Source of the DNA: Gammaproteobacteria bacterium
GTDB taxonomy: Bacteria; Pseudomonadota; Gammaproteobacteria; Pseudomonadales; Pseudohongiellaceae
Direction: 5' to 3'
Assembly: GCA_029253585.1 (NCBI GenBank)
Contig: JAQWZF010000023.1
Span: 279,849 to 343,848, forward strand
Length of the DNA stretch: 64,000 nucleotides
The notes under the pieces are model-generated. The model worked only from the letters and a program-made list of their open reading frames with translations, was not told the DNA's origin and did no database searches. Below are positions 18,946 through 28,658 of this stretch, piece by piece. The stretch's first letter is position 1; every line of letters begins with the position of its first letter. The position numbers and the translations under genes are program-made.

Positions 18946-21384
18946 CTAGAAGAGCCCTATCTGACTATTCAATATTTTGTCTATAGAGGAAGACTTGAAT
19001 ACCAATATGGAATCAGCAATAGGCGCTAGTTGCCTATCGATATAGAACTCATAGTCTATCGCCGATTCACGATACTGGCGAGGCTCGGCGCCATTTATTG
19101 TCATGATGTACTCGATCCACCCTCCAGCCTGATACAAGCTAGGCAGTTCTCGCTGCCTGCGAATCTCTTCCGCCTTACGCGCAGCCTGAACGTGTGGTGG
19201 GATATTCTTCACATAATCTCTCAGCTTTCGGCGTAGTCGCTTGCGCAGAATCAACTCACTCTCATATTTGCCATTACTTAGATCGCTTACCGTCTGCTTA
19301 ATATATTCCTCATAAGGTTGATCGAGAAATATACGTCTATACAGCTCCTTCTGGAAATCGCGAGCCAGATGCGACCAATCGCTACGTACCGATTCCAGGC
19401 CCTTGAATAAAAGGTGGATTGTATCAGAATTGTTACCTTCAACTACTAGCCCTGCATAGCGCTTTTTACTACCTGCATCCGAACCTCGAACCGTTGGCAT
19501 AAGAAATTTACTGAAGTGAGTCTCAAATTCCATCTCCAGATAGCTGTCTATATCGAATTTCTCTCTTAGTCGTTTCGTCCACCACTCGTTGATTCGTACC
19601 GTAAGGTCATCTCCAATTACCTTTACCTGATCGTGGGGAACCGAACCCAGTAGCACAAATACAGAGTCGGTATCACCATATATTACTTGATAGCCTGCAG
19701 CCTCTATAAAGTTCTTACTCTGAATGAGAATCTCGTGGCCGCGCTTGGTAATCGAACTTACTAGCCTAGAATCCAGAAAACGACAGCCAACCGTTCCCAG
19801 GATTCCATAGAATGAATTCATAATAATTTTGATGGCCTGAGATAGCACCGCATTCTGACTCGCCTTCGCCTTATCCCGCGCTGCCCACAGCGTAGAGATT
19901 AATTCGGGCAATATAAATTCACTGCGCGAGAATTCGCCTCCATCATAACCCGGGATCGGGTTCTCCTGAGATGCTGCGACGGCGAGAGCTAGTGGATCTA
20001 CATGGAAAGTACGGATGATGCTTGGGTACAGGCTCTTGAAGTCTAATACAATTACATTCTCATGAATGCCGGGAATCGAGCCCATCACATAACCACCTGG
20101 GCTTACGTTGCCTACCGTTGATTGATCAACGAAAGGAGCCACATAACCCTTTCGATGCAACCGGGGAAGATAGAGGAAATCGAAGGCCGCAACAGAGCCG
20201 CCATAACGGTCCAGCTCCAAACCCGTAAGCAGGCTACGTTCTAGGGCGAACGAGATTAACGCTTCCTTGCCGAAAATGTCCCAAACTAATCGGCAGTCTT
20301 CGAGGTTATAAAGCGCAAGGGCAGGTTTATTATTGATAAATAAGTCAGTTATCTCTTCCCCGCGCTGATCCACATCGTCCACCAACTTACCTCTATCGAG
20401 AAGTTGGCGTGATACATGCTCCAGGGAGAAGTTTTCGAACTGATAAGCCGCCGACCGCATTAGCTCTATGCCATCGAGTACCGCCCTACCAGGTAACAGT
20501 GCGTAATATCTATCGTTGCTGTCCCGGGCTTTACGCCAGACAATAGTTTCGCTATTTCGCCCTAGTTCTAAGGGCATTTTTAGTCGATCACAGTAATCCT
20601 GCAGACAACGCAGATCAAAATTAACTATATTCCAACCCATAATCACATCTGGGTCCAGCTCTCGAATCTTCTGCACAAAAGCTGTAATAACTTCGCGCTC
20701 CGAATTCAGTTGATAGAATTCTAGATTGCGACTTTCATCAGTCTTCAAACTGGCACTATCTGCCATACCTACCATATAAACTATCGATACATCAGTCGAA
20801 TAGATGGCAATCGAATATAGCGTGCTCGCCTGATAGTCAGTTTCTATATCGATAGAAACTGCTTTCAACTGTGGCCGATACTCAGCCGCCGTCAGACTGC
20901 TAGGGTTGATATCGTTGAAACCTTCTTGAGGGCTTAGATCTCCTTCTATTGAAACTGCAGCGGTAATAAATCGCTCCATGAGAAAGCGATCTGTAGGTTT
21001 AAGATCGGCTTCTGTCACCCTTATCTTTTTACCCAAGAGCCTATCTCGAATATCAAAAAGCTTCCGCTGGCTCTTCAGATAGAGCGCGGACATGGGCTCA
21101 GTATCGAAGTTCTTTAGCTGTGTTGCGGCGATTCGCCAGCCAGCTATGGATGAGAGAATTTCTTCTACTTGAACTTGCTGCGAGGTAGGGAAGAAACAGA
21201 CAGCTTCTTGCCCGGAGAAACGAAGACGTAGAGGACCGGTCTTACTTGCTAGCCAGAAAATTAGATCGACACCCGCCCCGGATTCAACCCACTGTCTAGT
21301 GAGTATGAATCCATCGAGTGCAGAGGTTGAGGAAATTAGAGTTAGATGCGCACGGTTCGTGGGAACTGGGCGTAGTTCTCCCAA
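18946..21384 (-). CDS. polB: DNA polymerase II (family B)
   Basis: SOS-type repair and replication-restart polymerase with proofreading. Exonuclease motif AVSIDIETDY, the family B polymerase motif VLDFKSLYPSIIRTF, the KxxxNSFYG helix (ALKIIMNSFYG-like) and the catalytic YGDTDSVF are all intact. The C-terminus ends in GLF as in E. coli PolB. It has 812 aa, about 30 longer than E. coli because of the chosen start ATG 21384. Homology begins near GFILTRQW, residue 26, so the true start may be later. The start overlaps the upstream molybdoenzyme gene by 43 nt. Confidence 0.94.
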   Translation of the reverse strand: MGELRPVPTNRAHLTLISSTSALDGFILTRQWVESGAGVDLIFWLASKTGPLRLRFSGQEAVCFFPTSQQVQVEEILSSIAGWRIAATQLKNFDTEPMSALYLKSQRKLFDIRDRLLGKKIRVTEADLKPTDRFLMERFITAAVSIEGDLSPQEGFNDINPSSLTAAEYRPQLKAVSIDIETDYQASTLYSIAIYSTDVSIVYMVGMADSASLKTDESRNLEFYQLNSEREVITAFVQKIRELDPDVIMGWNIVNFDLRCLQDYCDRLKMPLELGRNSETIVWRKARDSNDRYYALLPGRAVLDGIELMRSAAYQFENFSLEHVSRQLLDRGKLVDDVDQRGEEITDLFINNKPALALYNLEDCRLVWDIFGKEALISFALERSLLTGLELDRYGGSVAAFDFLYLPRLHRKGYVAPFVDQSTVGNVSPGGYVMGSIPGIHENVIVLDFKSLYPSIIRTFHVDPLALAVAASQENPIPGYDGGEFSRSEFILPELISTLWAARDKAKASQNAVLSQAIKIIMNSFYGILGTVGCRFLDSRLVSSITKRGHEILIQSKNFIEAAGYQVIYGDTDSVFVLLGSVPHDQVKVIGDDLTVRINEWWTKRLREKFDIDSYLEMEFETHFSKFLMPTVRGSDAGSKKRYAGLVVEGNNSDTIHLLFKGLESVRSDWSHLARDFQKELYRRIFLDQPYEEYIKQTVSDLSNGKYESELILRKRLRRKLRDYVKNIPPHVQAARKAEEIRRQRELPSLYQAGGWIEYIMTINGAEPRQYRESAIDYEFYIDRQLAPIADSILVFKSSSIDKILNSQIGLF

Positions 21385-22517
21385 CGGCTCACCTTATCTG
21401 GCAACTCTTCCGCGGTCACCTGCACATTGCCATTAACATCAGTCACGCGGGACACAACTGTGTGGTCCCCCGGAGTAGCATCGTTCCAATCATAACGGAA
21501 TAGCTTCCAAGAGTATTTCGTTGATCGAGGATTAATCTCAGCTCGACCCCAAGGACCGTCGTCTATTTTTACTTCGACACTTTCTATAGATGTTCCATCG
21601 TTGAGCACAAAGCCTTGAATCTCATGCTGGCCACCCATCTCTGTAACACGAACGATAGAAGACTTCAGATTCATAGTAGTAACGGAATTCTCAACCCAAC
21701 GTTCTACCCCACCAATAGTTTCTTTCTTCAAAGTTACATAGTCACGGCCCATGAAGCGGCCCATGTAACGAGTGTCTTGAATATGAATCTGACTTAACCA
21801 TTTTACATTCGCCACACCATACCAACCTGGTATCAACGCACGTACCGGCTTGCCATGATAATACGGCAGCGGCTCTCCATTCATTTCGAACGCAAGCATA
21901 TTCTCGGGTCGCATCGCATCGCTTATGGATAGGCTTCGTGCGAATGCCTTCTCGACGTCTGTTTCGCGAATCGTCTCGGTCTGGGCATCGGTACCGAAGA
22001 ACACGATTTCTTTGGCGCCGTCTTGAATTCCTGCTTCTTCTAGAATCTTTGCAAGCGAGACTCCACGCCAGCGAGCGTTTCCAATAAGTCCGTGAAACAG
22101 TCCTGGGCTATTACCGCCACATTCGAATCCAACCTGCTGTTCGATATTGTCTCGCTCCATAAGGTCTTGCAACGAAAACTCCAATTCATTATCTACCATT
22201 CCTGTCACTTTCAGCTTATAGGAATCGTTGTCAATCTCTGGCTGGCCATAATGCTGTACTATGTAGAAATCATCGTTATCTGTGAAATGGGTCGTTATTT
22301 CGCGCGTATCCAACCAGTGAGTCGCGTTTGGTCGAGGCGGACGAACATTGAAAGCATCAGGCACGTCAGTAAAAGGAACAAGCCTTTCACCTTGTGCTAG
22401 CGCGGGAAATACAAACCCCGGAACTGTAGCGGCGCCGGCGGCTAATGCACCAGTGCCCAGAGCACCTTTAAGAATATCGCGTCGAGAACTGTCTATAGGC
22501 TTGTCATCTTGATTCAT
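21342..22517 (-). CDS. Tat-exported sulfite oxidase-family molybdenum enzyme (SoxC/SorA-like)
   Basis: Periplasmic molybdopterin oxidoreductase. A twin-arginine signal (SSRRDILKG) followed by an Ala-rich hydrophobic stretch leads the protein. The Mo-ligating cysteine is in GFECGGNS (Cys about 133). A C-terminal Mo-co dimerisation domain begins near residue 280. It has 391 aa. The likely reaction is sulfite to sulfate or oxidation of a related sulfur compound. The cytochrome subunit (SoxD or SorB) usual for this family is not adjacent. Its 3' end overlaps the polB start. Confidence 0.88.
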   Translation of the reverse strand: MNQDDKPIDSSRRDILKGALGTGALAAGAATVPGFVFPALAQGERLVPFTDVPDAFNVRPPRPNATHWLDTREITTHFTDNDDFYIVQHYGQPEIDNDSYKLKVTGMVDNELEFSLQDLMERDNIEQQVGFECGGNSPGLFHGLIGNARWRGVSLAKILEEAGIQDGAKEIVFFGTDAQTETIRETDVEKAFARSLSISDAMRPENMLAFEMNGEPLPYYHGKPVRALIPGWYGVANVKWLSQIHIQDTRYMGRFMGRDYVTLKKETIGGVERWVENSVTTMNLKSSIVRVTEMGGQHEIQGFVLNDGTSIESVEVKIDDGPWGRAEINPRSTKYSWKLFRYDWNDATPGDHTVVSRVTDVNGNVQVTAEELPDKVSRWENYAQFPRTVRI

Positions 22518-22663
22518 GATCTTCTCTCTTTTTCTTGGTTAAGCTGGCTCGTAGCGTAGACACAGGAGGCATCAGCTTTGATTTGGTTTTTACACGTAGT
22601 CGCACAACCTTATCACAACAAACCAGTGTGAACCCAGCCGAAAAGCGACGAATTCGTCGATTA

Positions 22664-22912
22664 TCAGGATAGTGAATTTATTTCTTCGTCGAGTCTAAAG
22701 TTCTTGTTTGTCACACTGGATTCAAGCACTTGAATGCGGCCCTCAAGCTCCAGGGTTTTCGCCTTCAGGGCAATATTCTCATCTTGCAGGCTATTGTGTA
22801 TCTGATCTGCCCCGCTGCGCAGCCCTTCGGTGCAATACTTGATATAGACACTGAAACTCACGAAGGAGAATACTATTGCAACAATCATTACTGGTATGAA
22901 GGCATCAATCAT
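22664..22912 (-). CDS. small PspB-like membrane protein
   Basis: Eighty-two residues: one N-terminal transmembrane helix (about 5-25) and a coiled-coil ending in RIQVLESSVTN plus LDEEINSL. The pattern R-I-x-V-L-E-x-x-V-T then a short acidic helix is common to PspB-like envelope-stress peptides. PspA and PspC are not nearby, so the assignment rests on architecture only. Confidence 0.6.
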   Translation of the reverse strand: MIDAFIPVMIVAIVFSFVSFSVYIKYCTEGLRSGADQIHNSLQDENIALKAKTLELEGRIQVLESSVTNKNFRLDEEINSLS

Positions 22913-23114
22913 CTGGATGGCACCCTACTAAGATCGCTCGAAAAATTAAGCCAATAAGCTAAAACCTATCATTCTGACCTACTGATCAATTCATGTTGGC
23001 ATCATTCTGCCGATGATTCAATCTGGAGCAATAATTACCAGCCAGGGCAATATCTAGAGAGATAAGAACAGGGTACAAGGTTCAGCTTCATGCTTACGTA
23101 CCGAAGAAACTACT

Positions 23115-23606
23115 ATGACCATAATTCGCAGCTCACATGAACTCCATATTAGCGCCCCCGCGCCTGCGGCCGGCATACCGGATTGCGAGGTATGGCTTGC
23201 CTCTATGAGCGATAGCGGCTGGCGCGTATTAACTGACTTTCGTAACTGGAGCAATTGGATTCCCGGGATACAGAGCGTGTAGCATGCTGATCAGGAACCA
23301 CCCGCCAGAGGCACATTGCTCCAGATAAAAAAGGGAAGCTCCGAAACAATATGCTCCATCGGTAGCTGGGATCCCTCACGCAATCTTCAGTTCAGCATGG
23401 GCCTGGGTGGCGGCGAGATTGCCTACGATTTCCACATTGAAGCAAATCACAGGGAAGCAGAGATTCATCTGGCACTGAATCTCGAACGCAGTCTAAACGG
23501 TCTCGCGCCCGTATTTGCATTTTTCATGAAACGGCGACTTCAGTGCCCTGGCAAGCAGGTGTTGAAAAATCTGGCGTCTCGGTTACGCCACGCTCGGAAT
23601 CTATAG
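23115..23606 (+). pseudogene. SRPBCC (START-like) family gene with an in-frame amber codon
   Basis: From ATG 23115 the frame gives 55 codons of a polyketide cyclase/SRPBCC-type domain (WLASMSDSGWRVLTDFRNWSNW, IPGIQSV). It then meets TAG at 23280-23282 and continues without another stop for 108 codons. The continuation has the expected beta strands (GSSETICSIGSWDPSRNLQF) and a long C-terminal helix. The frame is kept on both sides, so a single substitution explains the break. The ligand is unknown. Confidence 0.65.
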
Positions 23607-23860
23607 GGCCCATTATTATATATGGTGCCTAGCCCCGCAATCACCCCAACAGATTGACGTAGCAAGAACTGCCTAGCTTTAGAGTGAAAAAGTGCTACAA
23701 ATTACTGGTTTTCCAGTACATTCTATGTAATGCCGCATGGTTCAAACTTGCGGGACTTGTACATGGTACTCAGCATCTACTTTGAAATACTCAGAAGTAA
23801 GTCTTGATTTTGACTCCGGTATTTCCGGATATCTATCACAATGAATAAGCACAGAGCACT

Positions 23861-25081
23861 ATGAATTCAAAGTCAGATACTAGTCTATTCGAGACGACGC
23901 ACCAGGGTCGGGATGTTCAACTATCGATCGATAAGCTCTCCAAAGTTATAGACAATTACCATATCGATGTGAAACTTAGCACCAAGTTCTCATCAGACAT
24001 CAAGAAACTAGTCGCTCTGCTCGTCTCTCAGATCGCCATCCCGAAACCGAAGCACTGGGACAATCCCGCCACCTTTGACAAAATTCGCGCCGAATATTTG
24101 GACATGATGACGTTTTTGATTCATCGCGTTAAGACCGACCTCAGCACCGATGAAGTCTGTTTTCTGCAATTTACAGCGATAAGAATAATCCTAAGCGTAA
24201 CCAAAGCAAAACTCGATTCAGATATAGAGAGCGTCACATCACGCTTGGCCGACCTAAGACATAAAGGTTCATCTAAGGCTCTAGCCACAGATCAACGTCT
24301 GTTTTGGCTAAAGAAAAATTATGATTCCATTCTACTAAGCGTCAACAAACAGATATTCTCTCAGTTGCAAAAAGTTGAAGAGAGGCAACTGGCTCCTATT
24401 CGAGATCAGTTCCTTGGCAAGGATTATGAGTTCGTAGTCGATGCGCTTCTCAATCCAATCTTAACCGTTTCCGATCCCAGCTCATTACCTCTTTTGATAA
24501 ACGAATTCTGCGTGTTTAGTTGGAATAGCGAAGCGAAGGGGTTTATTGATATCAATGCAAAGGTAGAGGCCCTCCTATCCAAGCGACTGAAACAATTTCC
24601 AATAGTGACTATAGGGGAAGATTCAACGGCCACGATTGCTGAGGCAGAAATTCATGATGAACTAGGCGGGTTATTTCAAACTCAGACTTTCTTTGGGCCA
24701 GCAAAAGATACCAAGACAATAATAGCTAAAGAGTTTAATTGGCTCGAGTGCCCCGACTACGTTTCTACGTTGTTTAATATTCAAAAGAAGAGGGGGCTCC
24801 TAACAGAAATACGAAGCGAACACGGCTTTGGTGCCTGGTGGAAACGGTGCGGTGAACTTAAAGGTCTAGAGAAAACACTGGCTGCATTCTTCAAAATGCT
24901 TCGCTCGGAAAAGTTACTTGCACAGCTACTATCATCGCATTATATGCGGCGATCACTAAACTCCTTGATCATGGAGCATATCGATCTAAAGACTGTCTGC
25001 CAGTTCTTTAGCTGGCGAATTACCGTAGCAAAGCTTCAGGACGGCATCAGTGGGGTAACAAGCTATCTACGGAACAAGTAA
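23861..25081 (+). CDS. protein of unknown function, 406 aa
   Basis: I do not recognise a family. The protein is soluble-looking, largely helical and rich in Lys, Leu and Ser, without signal peptide or transmembrane helix. It begins at ATG 23861. A second open frame in the same phase starts 75 nt after its stop, with stops only at 25079 and 25118 between them. The two may once have been one gene. No SD of note precedes the ATG. The surrounding region holds many broken genes. Confidence 0.55.
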   Translation: MNSKSDTSLFETTHQGRDVQLSIDKLSKVIDNYHIDVKLSTKFSSDIKKLVALLVSQIAIPKPKHWDNPATFDKIRAEYLDMMTFLIHRVKTDLSTDEVCFLQFTAIRIILSVTKAKLDSDIESVTSRLADLRHKGSSKALATDQRLFWLKKNYDSILLSVNKQIFSQLQKVEERQLAPIRDQFLGKDYEFVVDALLNPILTVSDPSSLPLLINEFCVFSWNSEAKGFIDINAKVEALLSKRLKQFPIVTIGEDSTATIAEAEIHDELGGLFQTQTFFGPAKDTKTIIAKEFNWLECPDYVSTLFNIQKKRGLLTEIRSEHGFGAWWKRCGELKGLEKTLAAFFKMLRSEKLLAQLLSSHYMRRSLNSLIMEHIDLKTVCQFFSWRITVAKLQDGISGVTSYLRNK

Positions 25082-25156
25082 ACTCTCTCGAAGCACTTAA
25101 GTGCGAGTCTTAAAGATTAAGTTTCCAAAGCAGATGCTGCCGATGCATCGAAGCTA

Positions 25157-25993
25157 ATGTACGAGATTAGTCGCTATAGACAGGGGCTAAAGTATTACCA
25201 GTTTGCACATAAAGCCTTCAATCGCCTCGCTATACTAACCAGCGAAGAAGACCTAAGGCTCTCTAAGTCGACAGGCACTCTCTATCTCATACCAACCAGC
25301 TCCGAGATTGAGCAAGGTGATGCGATCATCTTGAGCTTTCTGGAATACGAGCAGAGCCCCCAAGAATGGTTCTCTGAAGCAAGAGCATGTGGCTACTCGC
25401 GAGACTTGCTGAAGATGGTTCGCTCTAACAATCGGTATTCGACACAGATGGGTCTGCCGCTCTTGGAATTAGGAGTCGGAATCTGCTTCTCCAGCGCCGG
25501 TCTACGATATCTCTACTATGAAGACAAACCCATTATGATCTCTGGCGCAATCGGCAATGCTGATCGAATGTCTGGCTGCTCCTGGTTTCTAAGAGAAGCA
25601 ATAGAGAAGAGCTTATTCAATATCGATGTGCTGCGAATCGCAGATAGAGAATCCGGTAAGGGGGAGAAAGGTCAGCACTATATTCGCTATAACGTAAATG
25701 GAATCCTTCTGGATGATGCCGCATTCACAAAGCTGAAAGACGAGATGCCCATGAAGTCTGTCAGCATGAAGCTAAATGGCAAACAATACTTATTCCACAT
25801 CGGCCAGTATCCCGATGCCAGTGGACGCAAGAAAGATTTGATAATTCGAGAAAGAAAAGTGGGCATCTGGAAAGACTCGCAGATCTAGGAAGACCCGGAT
25901 TCTAACGAAGCCTACTACGAGGTTGTAGTAAACCGTAAGGTCATTCCACTGGTTCTCGAAACGTTGACTGGAAAGCAGGCTGCCACTGCCTGA
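25157..25993 (+). pseudogene. unknown gene with in-frame amber codon, possibly the 3' part of the preceding gene
   Basis: The open frame from ATG 25157 (243 aa) has no recognisable family and no ribosome-binding site. It stops at TAG 25886-25888, yet the same frame continues for 34 coding-like residues (EDPDSNEAYYEVVVNRKVIP) to TGA 25991-25993. Coding-like residues also precede the ATG (VSKADAADASKL). These signs suggest a longer gene broken at 25079, 25118 and 25886. It could still be a genuine 243-aa gene with chance downstream codons. Confidence 0.45.
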
Positions 25994-26007
25994 GAAGAAG
26001 CTCAGAA

Positions 26008-26550
26008 CTAATGGTGATGCCCCCCAACTCCATGGACGTGGCCATGGGCAATCTCTTCAGCCGTAGCATCTCGAATATCAACTACCTGAACTTCGTAATA
26101 GAGAGTCTTTCCAGCCAGCGGATGATTGAAATCCACATCGGCGTTGAATTTTCCAGCCTTTACTATAACGACGGCCCGCCTTCCCTGCTCGGTTTCAACC
26201 GTAGCCGGCATGCCTGGCAGTATCTTCTTGACTGGCCCAGGAAATTGCAGATGTTTGATAGGCACTCTATGCTCAGAATTCGGACGCCGAGATCCATAGG
26301 CATCATCCGGTTTCAGCGTAATCTCTATCGAATCACCGATCCTCTTGCCTTCCAGGGCTTTTTCTAGCCCCACTACAACATTGTGAAAGCCGTGCAGGTA
26401 ATACAGTGGATCACTGCCATGGGATTCTTCACGCCAATCCGCACGCTCGCCATCTTCTGTGACCTCTGCAAGACGATAATGAAAACTCACTACTTTGTTC
26501 ATAGTAATAATTTGTTCGGCGCTTGCGCCTGTGGAATCAACTTCGGACAT
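26008..26550 (-). CDS. slyD: FKBP-type peptidyl-prolyl isomerase, SlyD type
   Basis: Cytoplasmic prolyl isomerase and metal-binding chaperone. The FKBP domain shows SFHYRLAEV, YYLHGFHNVVVGLEKALEG and DAYGSRRP, with the insert-in-flap region and DFNHPLAGKTLYYEVQV. A short histidine-rich tail (HGHVHGVGGHHH) suits nickel or zinc binding. It has 180 aa. A start at the internal Met 17 (MNKVVSFHY) is possible, since family members usually start there. Confidence 0.88.
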   Translation of the reverse strand: MSEVDSTGASAEQIITMNKVVSFHYRLAEVTEDGERADWREESHGSDPLYYLHGFHNVVVGLEKALEGKRIGDSIEITLKPDDAYGSRRPNSEHRVPIKHLQFPGPVKKILPGMPATVETEQGRRAVVIVKAGKFNADVDFNHPLAGKTLYYEVQVVDIRDATAEEIAHGHVHGVGGHHH

Positions 26551-26724
26551 TGCATTCTCCTGCGTGAGACCGGATTCTAGCAGATGAAAGTCGACTTTAT
26601 GTAGCCCGAAAGCCTACTCCGCGAGATCAGCCGAAACTAGTGCAAATCTGAGAAGTCACGATCATCCGTTGGTGAAAGTATCCCCACTTGCTACTCTCAA
26701 GCTAGGCACCACTGAGACATTACT

Positions 26725-27650
26725 ATGCTCCCTGAAGATCCAGATTCCAAATTACCTATCTCCTTAGACGATGCTGAGGACTATCTGGATAGGCTGAACC
26801 ACTATCTTGCACTCTCCCTGTCTCTTCCCGAACGTGCCGCTAGGGCTCTGGGCTCCCTAGTCGGAGGCAGCACTCTGCTGCTCACTAAAACACTAACTCC
26901 CACTGCTATAAAAAATTCGAATAGTTATCACTTCACTCTCGGCATGTTTCAAACTTTCCTGATTAACAACGTGGCGCAGATTGATGACATTGAAACCGGC
27001 ATAGATCTGAAAGAGCATTTCCTGCACAGGAAGCTTCTGGGAACATCGCTAGAAGCGGCAGGTTTATTAACGATGTCCTTTCTCCGGTTTGGGTATTTGC
27101 CATAGCTTCCGATGCGGCCAAAGGAGGCCAGGTTTTCTTGAAGCGCTTAGTTCAGCAACTCAAAGAGAGCGAGGTAATCAGCGCCGATAGCGACCCCCAA
27201 TCGCTGGAGCAGGTGCTTCTCTCGATTCATGATATGAGTCGCCAGGGCGCCACGGCTATCGATACACCGCCGCTGTCGATGCCAGAAATTGAAGAGCTTG
27301 CAGCCGAATTACGAGCATCTACAAAGGCATTGAGAGATAACTCGGCGAACCTTATACCCAAGTTCGAATCGCTTTGGACACAGATCAGCCAGATCGCCAG
27401 AAAAGAAAACTTTAGCACTGATCAAGTCCTTGGCAAGCTATCTATCAGCGCAGCCTCCCTGGCTCAAACTGGCTTAGGTACAGCCGGCGCAGTAGGAAAG
27501 ACCGGTTTCTACTTTCTTGACGAAGTCATCTTGAATGATTATCGCGACACCCTGATTGATATTGCCGAAACCGGTTCTCTCAACTATATGCAGAAAAATA
27601 TGCAGCCATTTCTTAGTAATGCCCAATCACATTTAGATTTCAAAAAATAA
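26725..27650 (+). pseudogene. EcsC family gene, frameshifted
   Basis: The first frame gives an EcsC-type N-terminus (SLPERAARALGSLVGGSTLLL, GLLTMSF) ending at TAG 27103. The next frame continues directly with SPVWVFAIASDAAKGGQVFL and KRLVQQLKES, then a long helical C-terminus. One extra T in the run at 27079-27081 joins the two. EcsC-like proteins are membrane-associated and of unclear function. The second frame could initiate at 27138, but that would miss the conserved core. Confidence 0.7.
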
Positions 27651-27747
27651 ACCAGCTCTCATGCCTAGTTCAAAATCAGTATAAAAAAATTGACGCGCCA
27701 ACTAAGGCCAAAAAAATAGGTTTCCAAACTGAAACTTCCACTTAGCA

Positions 27748-27965
27748 ATGACTAAATTCTCCAAAGCTCTAGCCAAATCCCACAGCATTGAAGAAATCAT
27801 TACCATCGCAAATTCATTGTGTTAGCCTGAATTCGTCCAAATCACTACGAAGTCAACGGGATTCGAGACGGACGAAACTATTTACACTATTTGATTAATG
27901 CAGGAGGGCTGCATCCGGCTCAAGAATCCAAAAAATTCACTGCCGCATGGAGCAATAGATTATGA
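27748..27965 (+). pseudogene. remnant of a small gene coupled to the downstream HTH gene
   Basis: The frame ending at TGA 27963-27965 reads as protein for 45 codons (NHYEVNGIRDGRNYLHYLIN, then GGLHPAQESKKFTAAW). It overlaps the next start as ATGA, the usual sign of translational coupling. Its upstream part is in another frame from ATG 27748 (FSKALAKSHSIEEIITIANS). The two meet near 27823-27830, where both frames hit stops. No family is recognised. The remaining sequence of this 310-nt gap shows nothing else. Confidence 0.35.
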
Positions 27966-28270
27966 CACAGGATCAATTTACAAAATTTTCACCAATCACA
28001 GTTGCAGTGAAAAAGAACGTAAGACTATTAAGATTGAATGCTGGCTACTCGATGAATGAGGGCGCACGGTTACTTGGCGTTTCTCGTAAGCAATTAGAGG
28101 ATATTGAAACTATCCGCAACTATGGCTGTCACTTAGACCTTGAACTTCTCGCGAAGATGAAGGTCATCTACAACACCTCTCTGGACGAGCTCGTAGGTGA
28201 AGTCCCCGAAGACTACTACTCTGATTACTATGTTCGACCTCGTAAGCGGCTGGGCTCAAAACCTCGCTAG
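27962..28270 (+). CDS. small helix-turn-helix (XRE-like) protein
   Basis: A 102-aa protein with a Cro/C1-type HTH at about 19-75: NVRLLRLNAGYSMNEGARLL, then GVSRKQLEDIE and TSLDELVG. The C-terminus is Tyr/Arg rich. It probably binds DNA. The ATGA overlap with a broken upstream frame suggests it was the second gene of a two-gene unit, which for such HTH proteins is often a toxin-antitoxin or regulator pair; that is inference. Confidence 0.65.
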   Translation: MTQDQFTKFSPITVAVKKNVRLLRLNAGYSMNEGARLLGVSRKQLEDIETIRNYGCHLDLELLAKMKVIYNTSLDELVGEVPEDYYSDYYVRPRKRLGSKPR

Positions 28271-28370
28271 AACACCAAAGCAGGCTCATTGGCTTGGATC
28301 TGCTTAATCAGAGTCCGGCGACAAGAACGATGGAGTTTCCCGCCATGTGGCCGAAAGTACCGAATTGATG

Positions 28371-28376
28371 TATAAT
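28371..28376 (+). promoter_or_regulatory. -10 element for the small gene at 28410
   Basis: Perfect TATAAT 33 nt before ATG 28410, immediately preceded by TG. No good -35 is seen, so it may act as an extended -10-like promoter. Confidence 0.5.
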
Positions 28377-28409
28377 TACGGGCTTTTGTGGCAATAGAGA
28401 AAGTTAGGC

Positions 28410-28586
28410 ATGGCAAATAAATCAAAAAAAGACGCAGCGGTAAGTAATCGCGCCGATCTAGCAGAACACGTAGACGCATTCCTAAAGGGCGGCGGTAAAG
28501 TTCAGCAAATTCCTTCAGGTGTCAGCGGTCAAACATCGACCAGTGGCCCTCGGCAGATAGTGCTTAGCCACAAAACCAGCTCCTAA
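28410..28586 (+). CDS. small SutA-like protein, 58 aa
   Basis: ATG 28410 follows a perfect TATAAT by 33 nt and gives 58 residues. The N-terminus is basic (MANKSKKDAA). The middle, HVDAFLKGGGKVQQI, resembles the conserved C-terminal segment FLSRGGKVQEV of the Pseudomonas RNA polymerase-binding regulator SutA. The acidic N-terminal tail of SutA is absent. The match is by memory and short, so treat the function as a suggestion. It has its own promoter and an isolated position. Confidence 0.5.
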   Translation: MANKSKKDAAVSNRADLAEHVDAFLKGGGKVQQIPSGVSGQTSTSGPRQIVLSHKTSS

Positions 28587-28658
28587 GACTAAAACCTCCA
28601 CAACTACCCGCCGCGATGGTGCCAGAGCGCTCCATTGTGGCACTGCGGCGTCTGCAGA

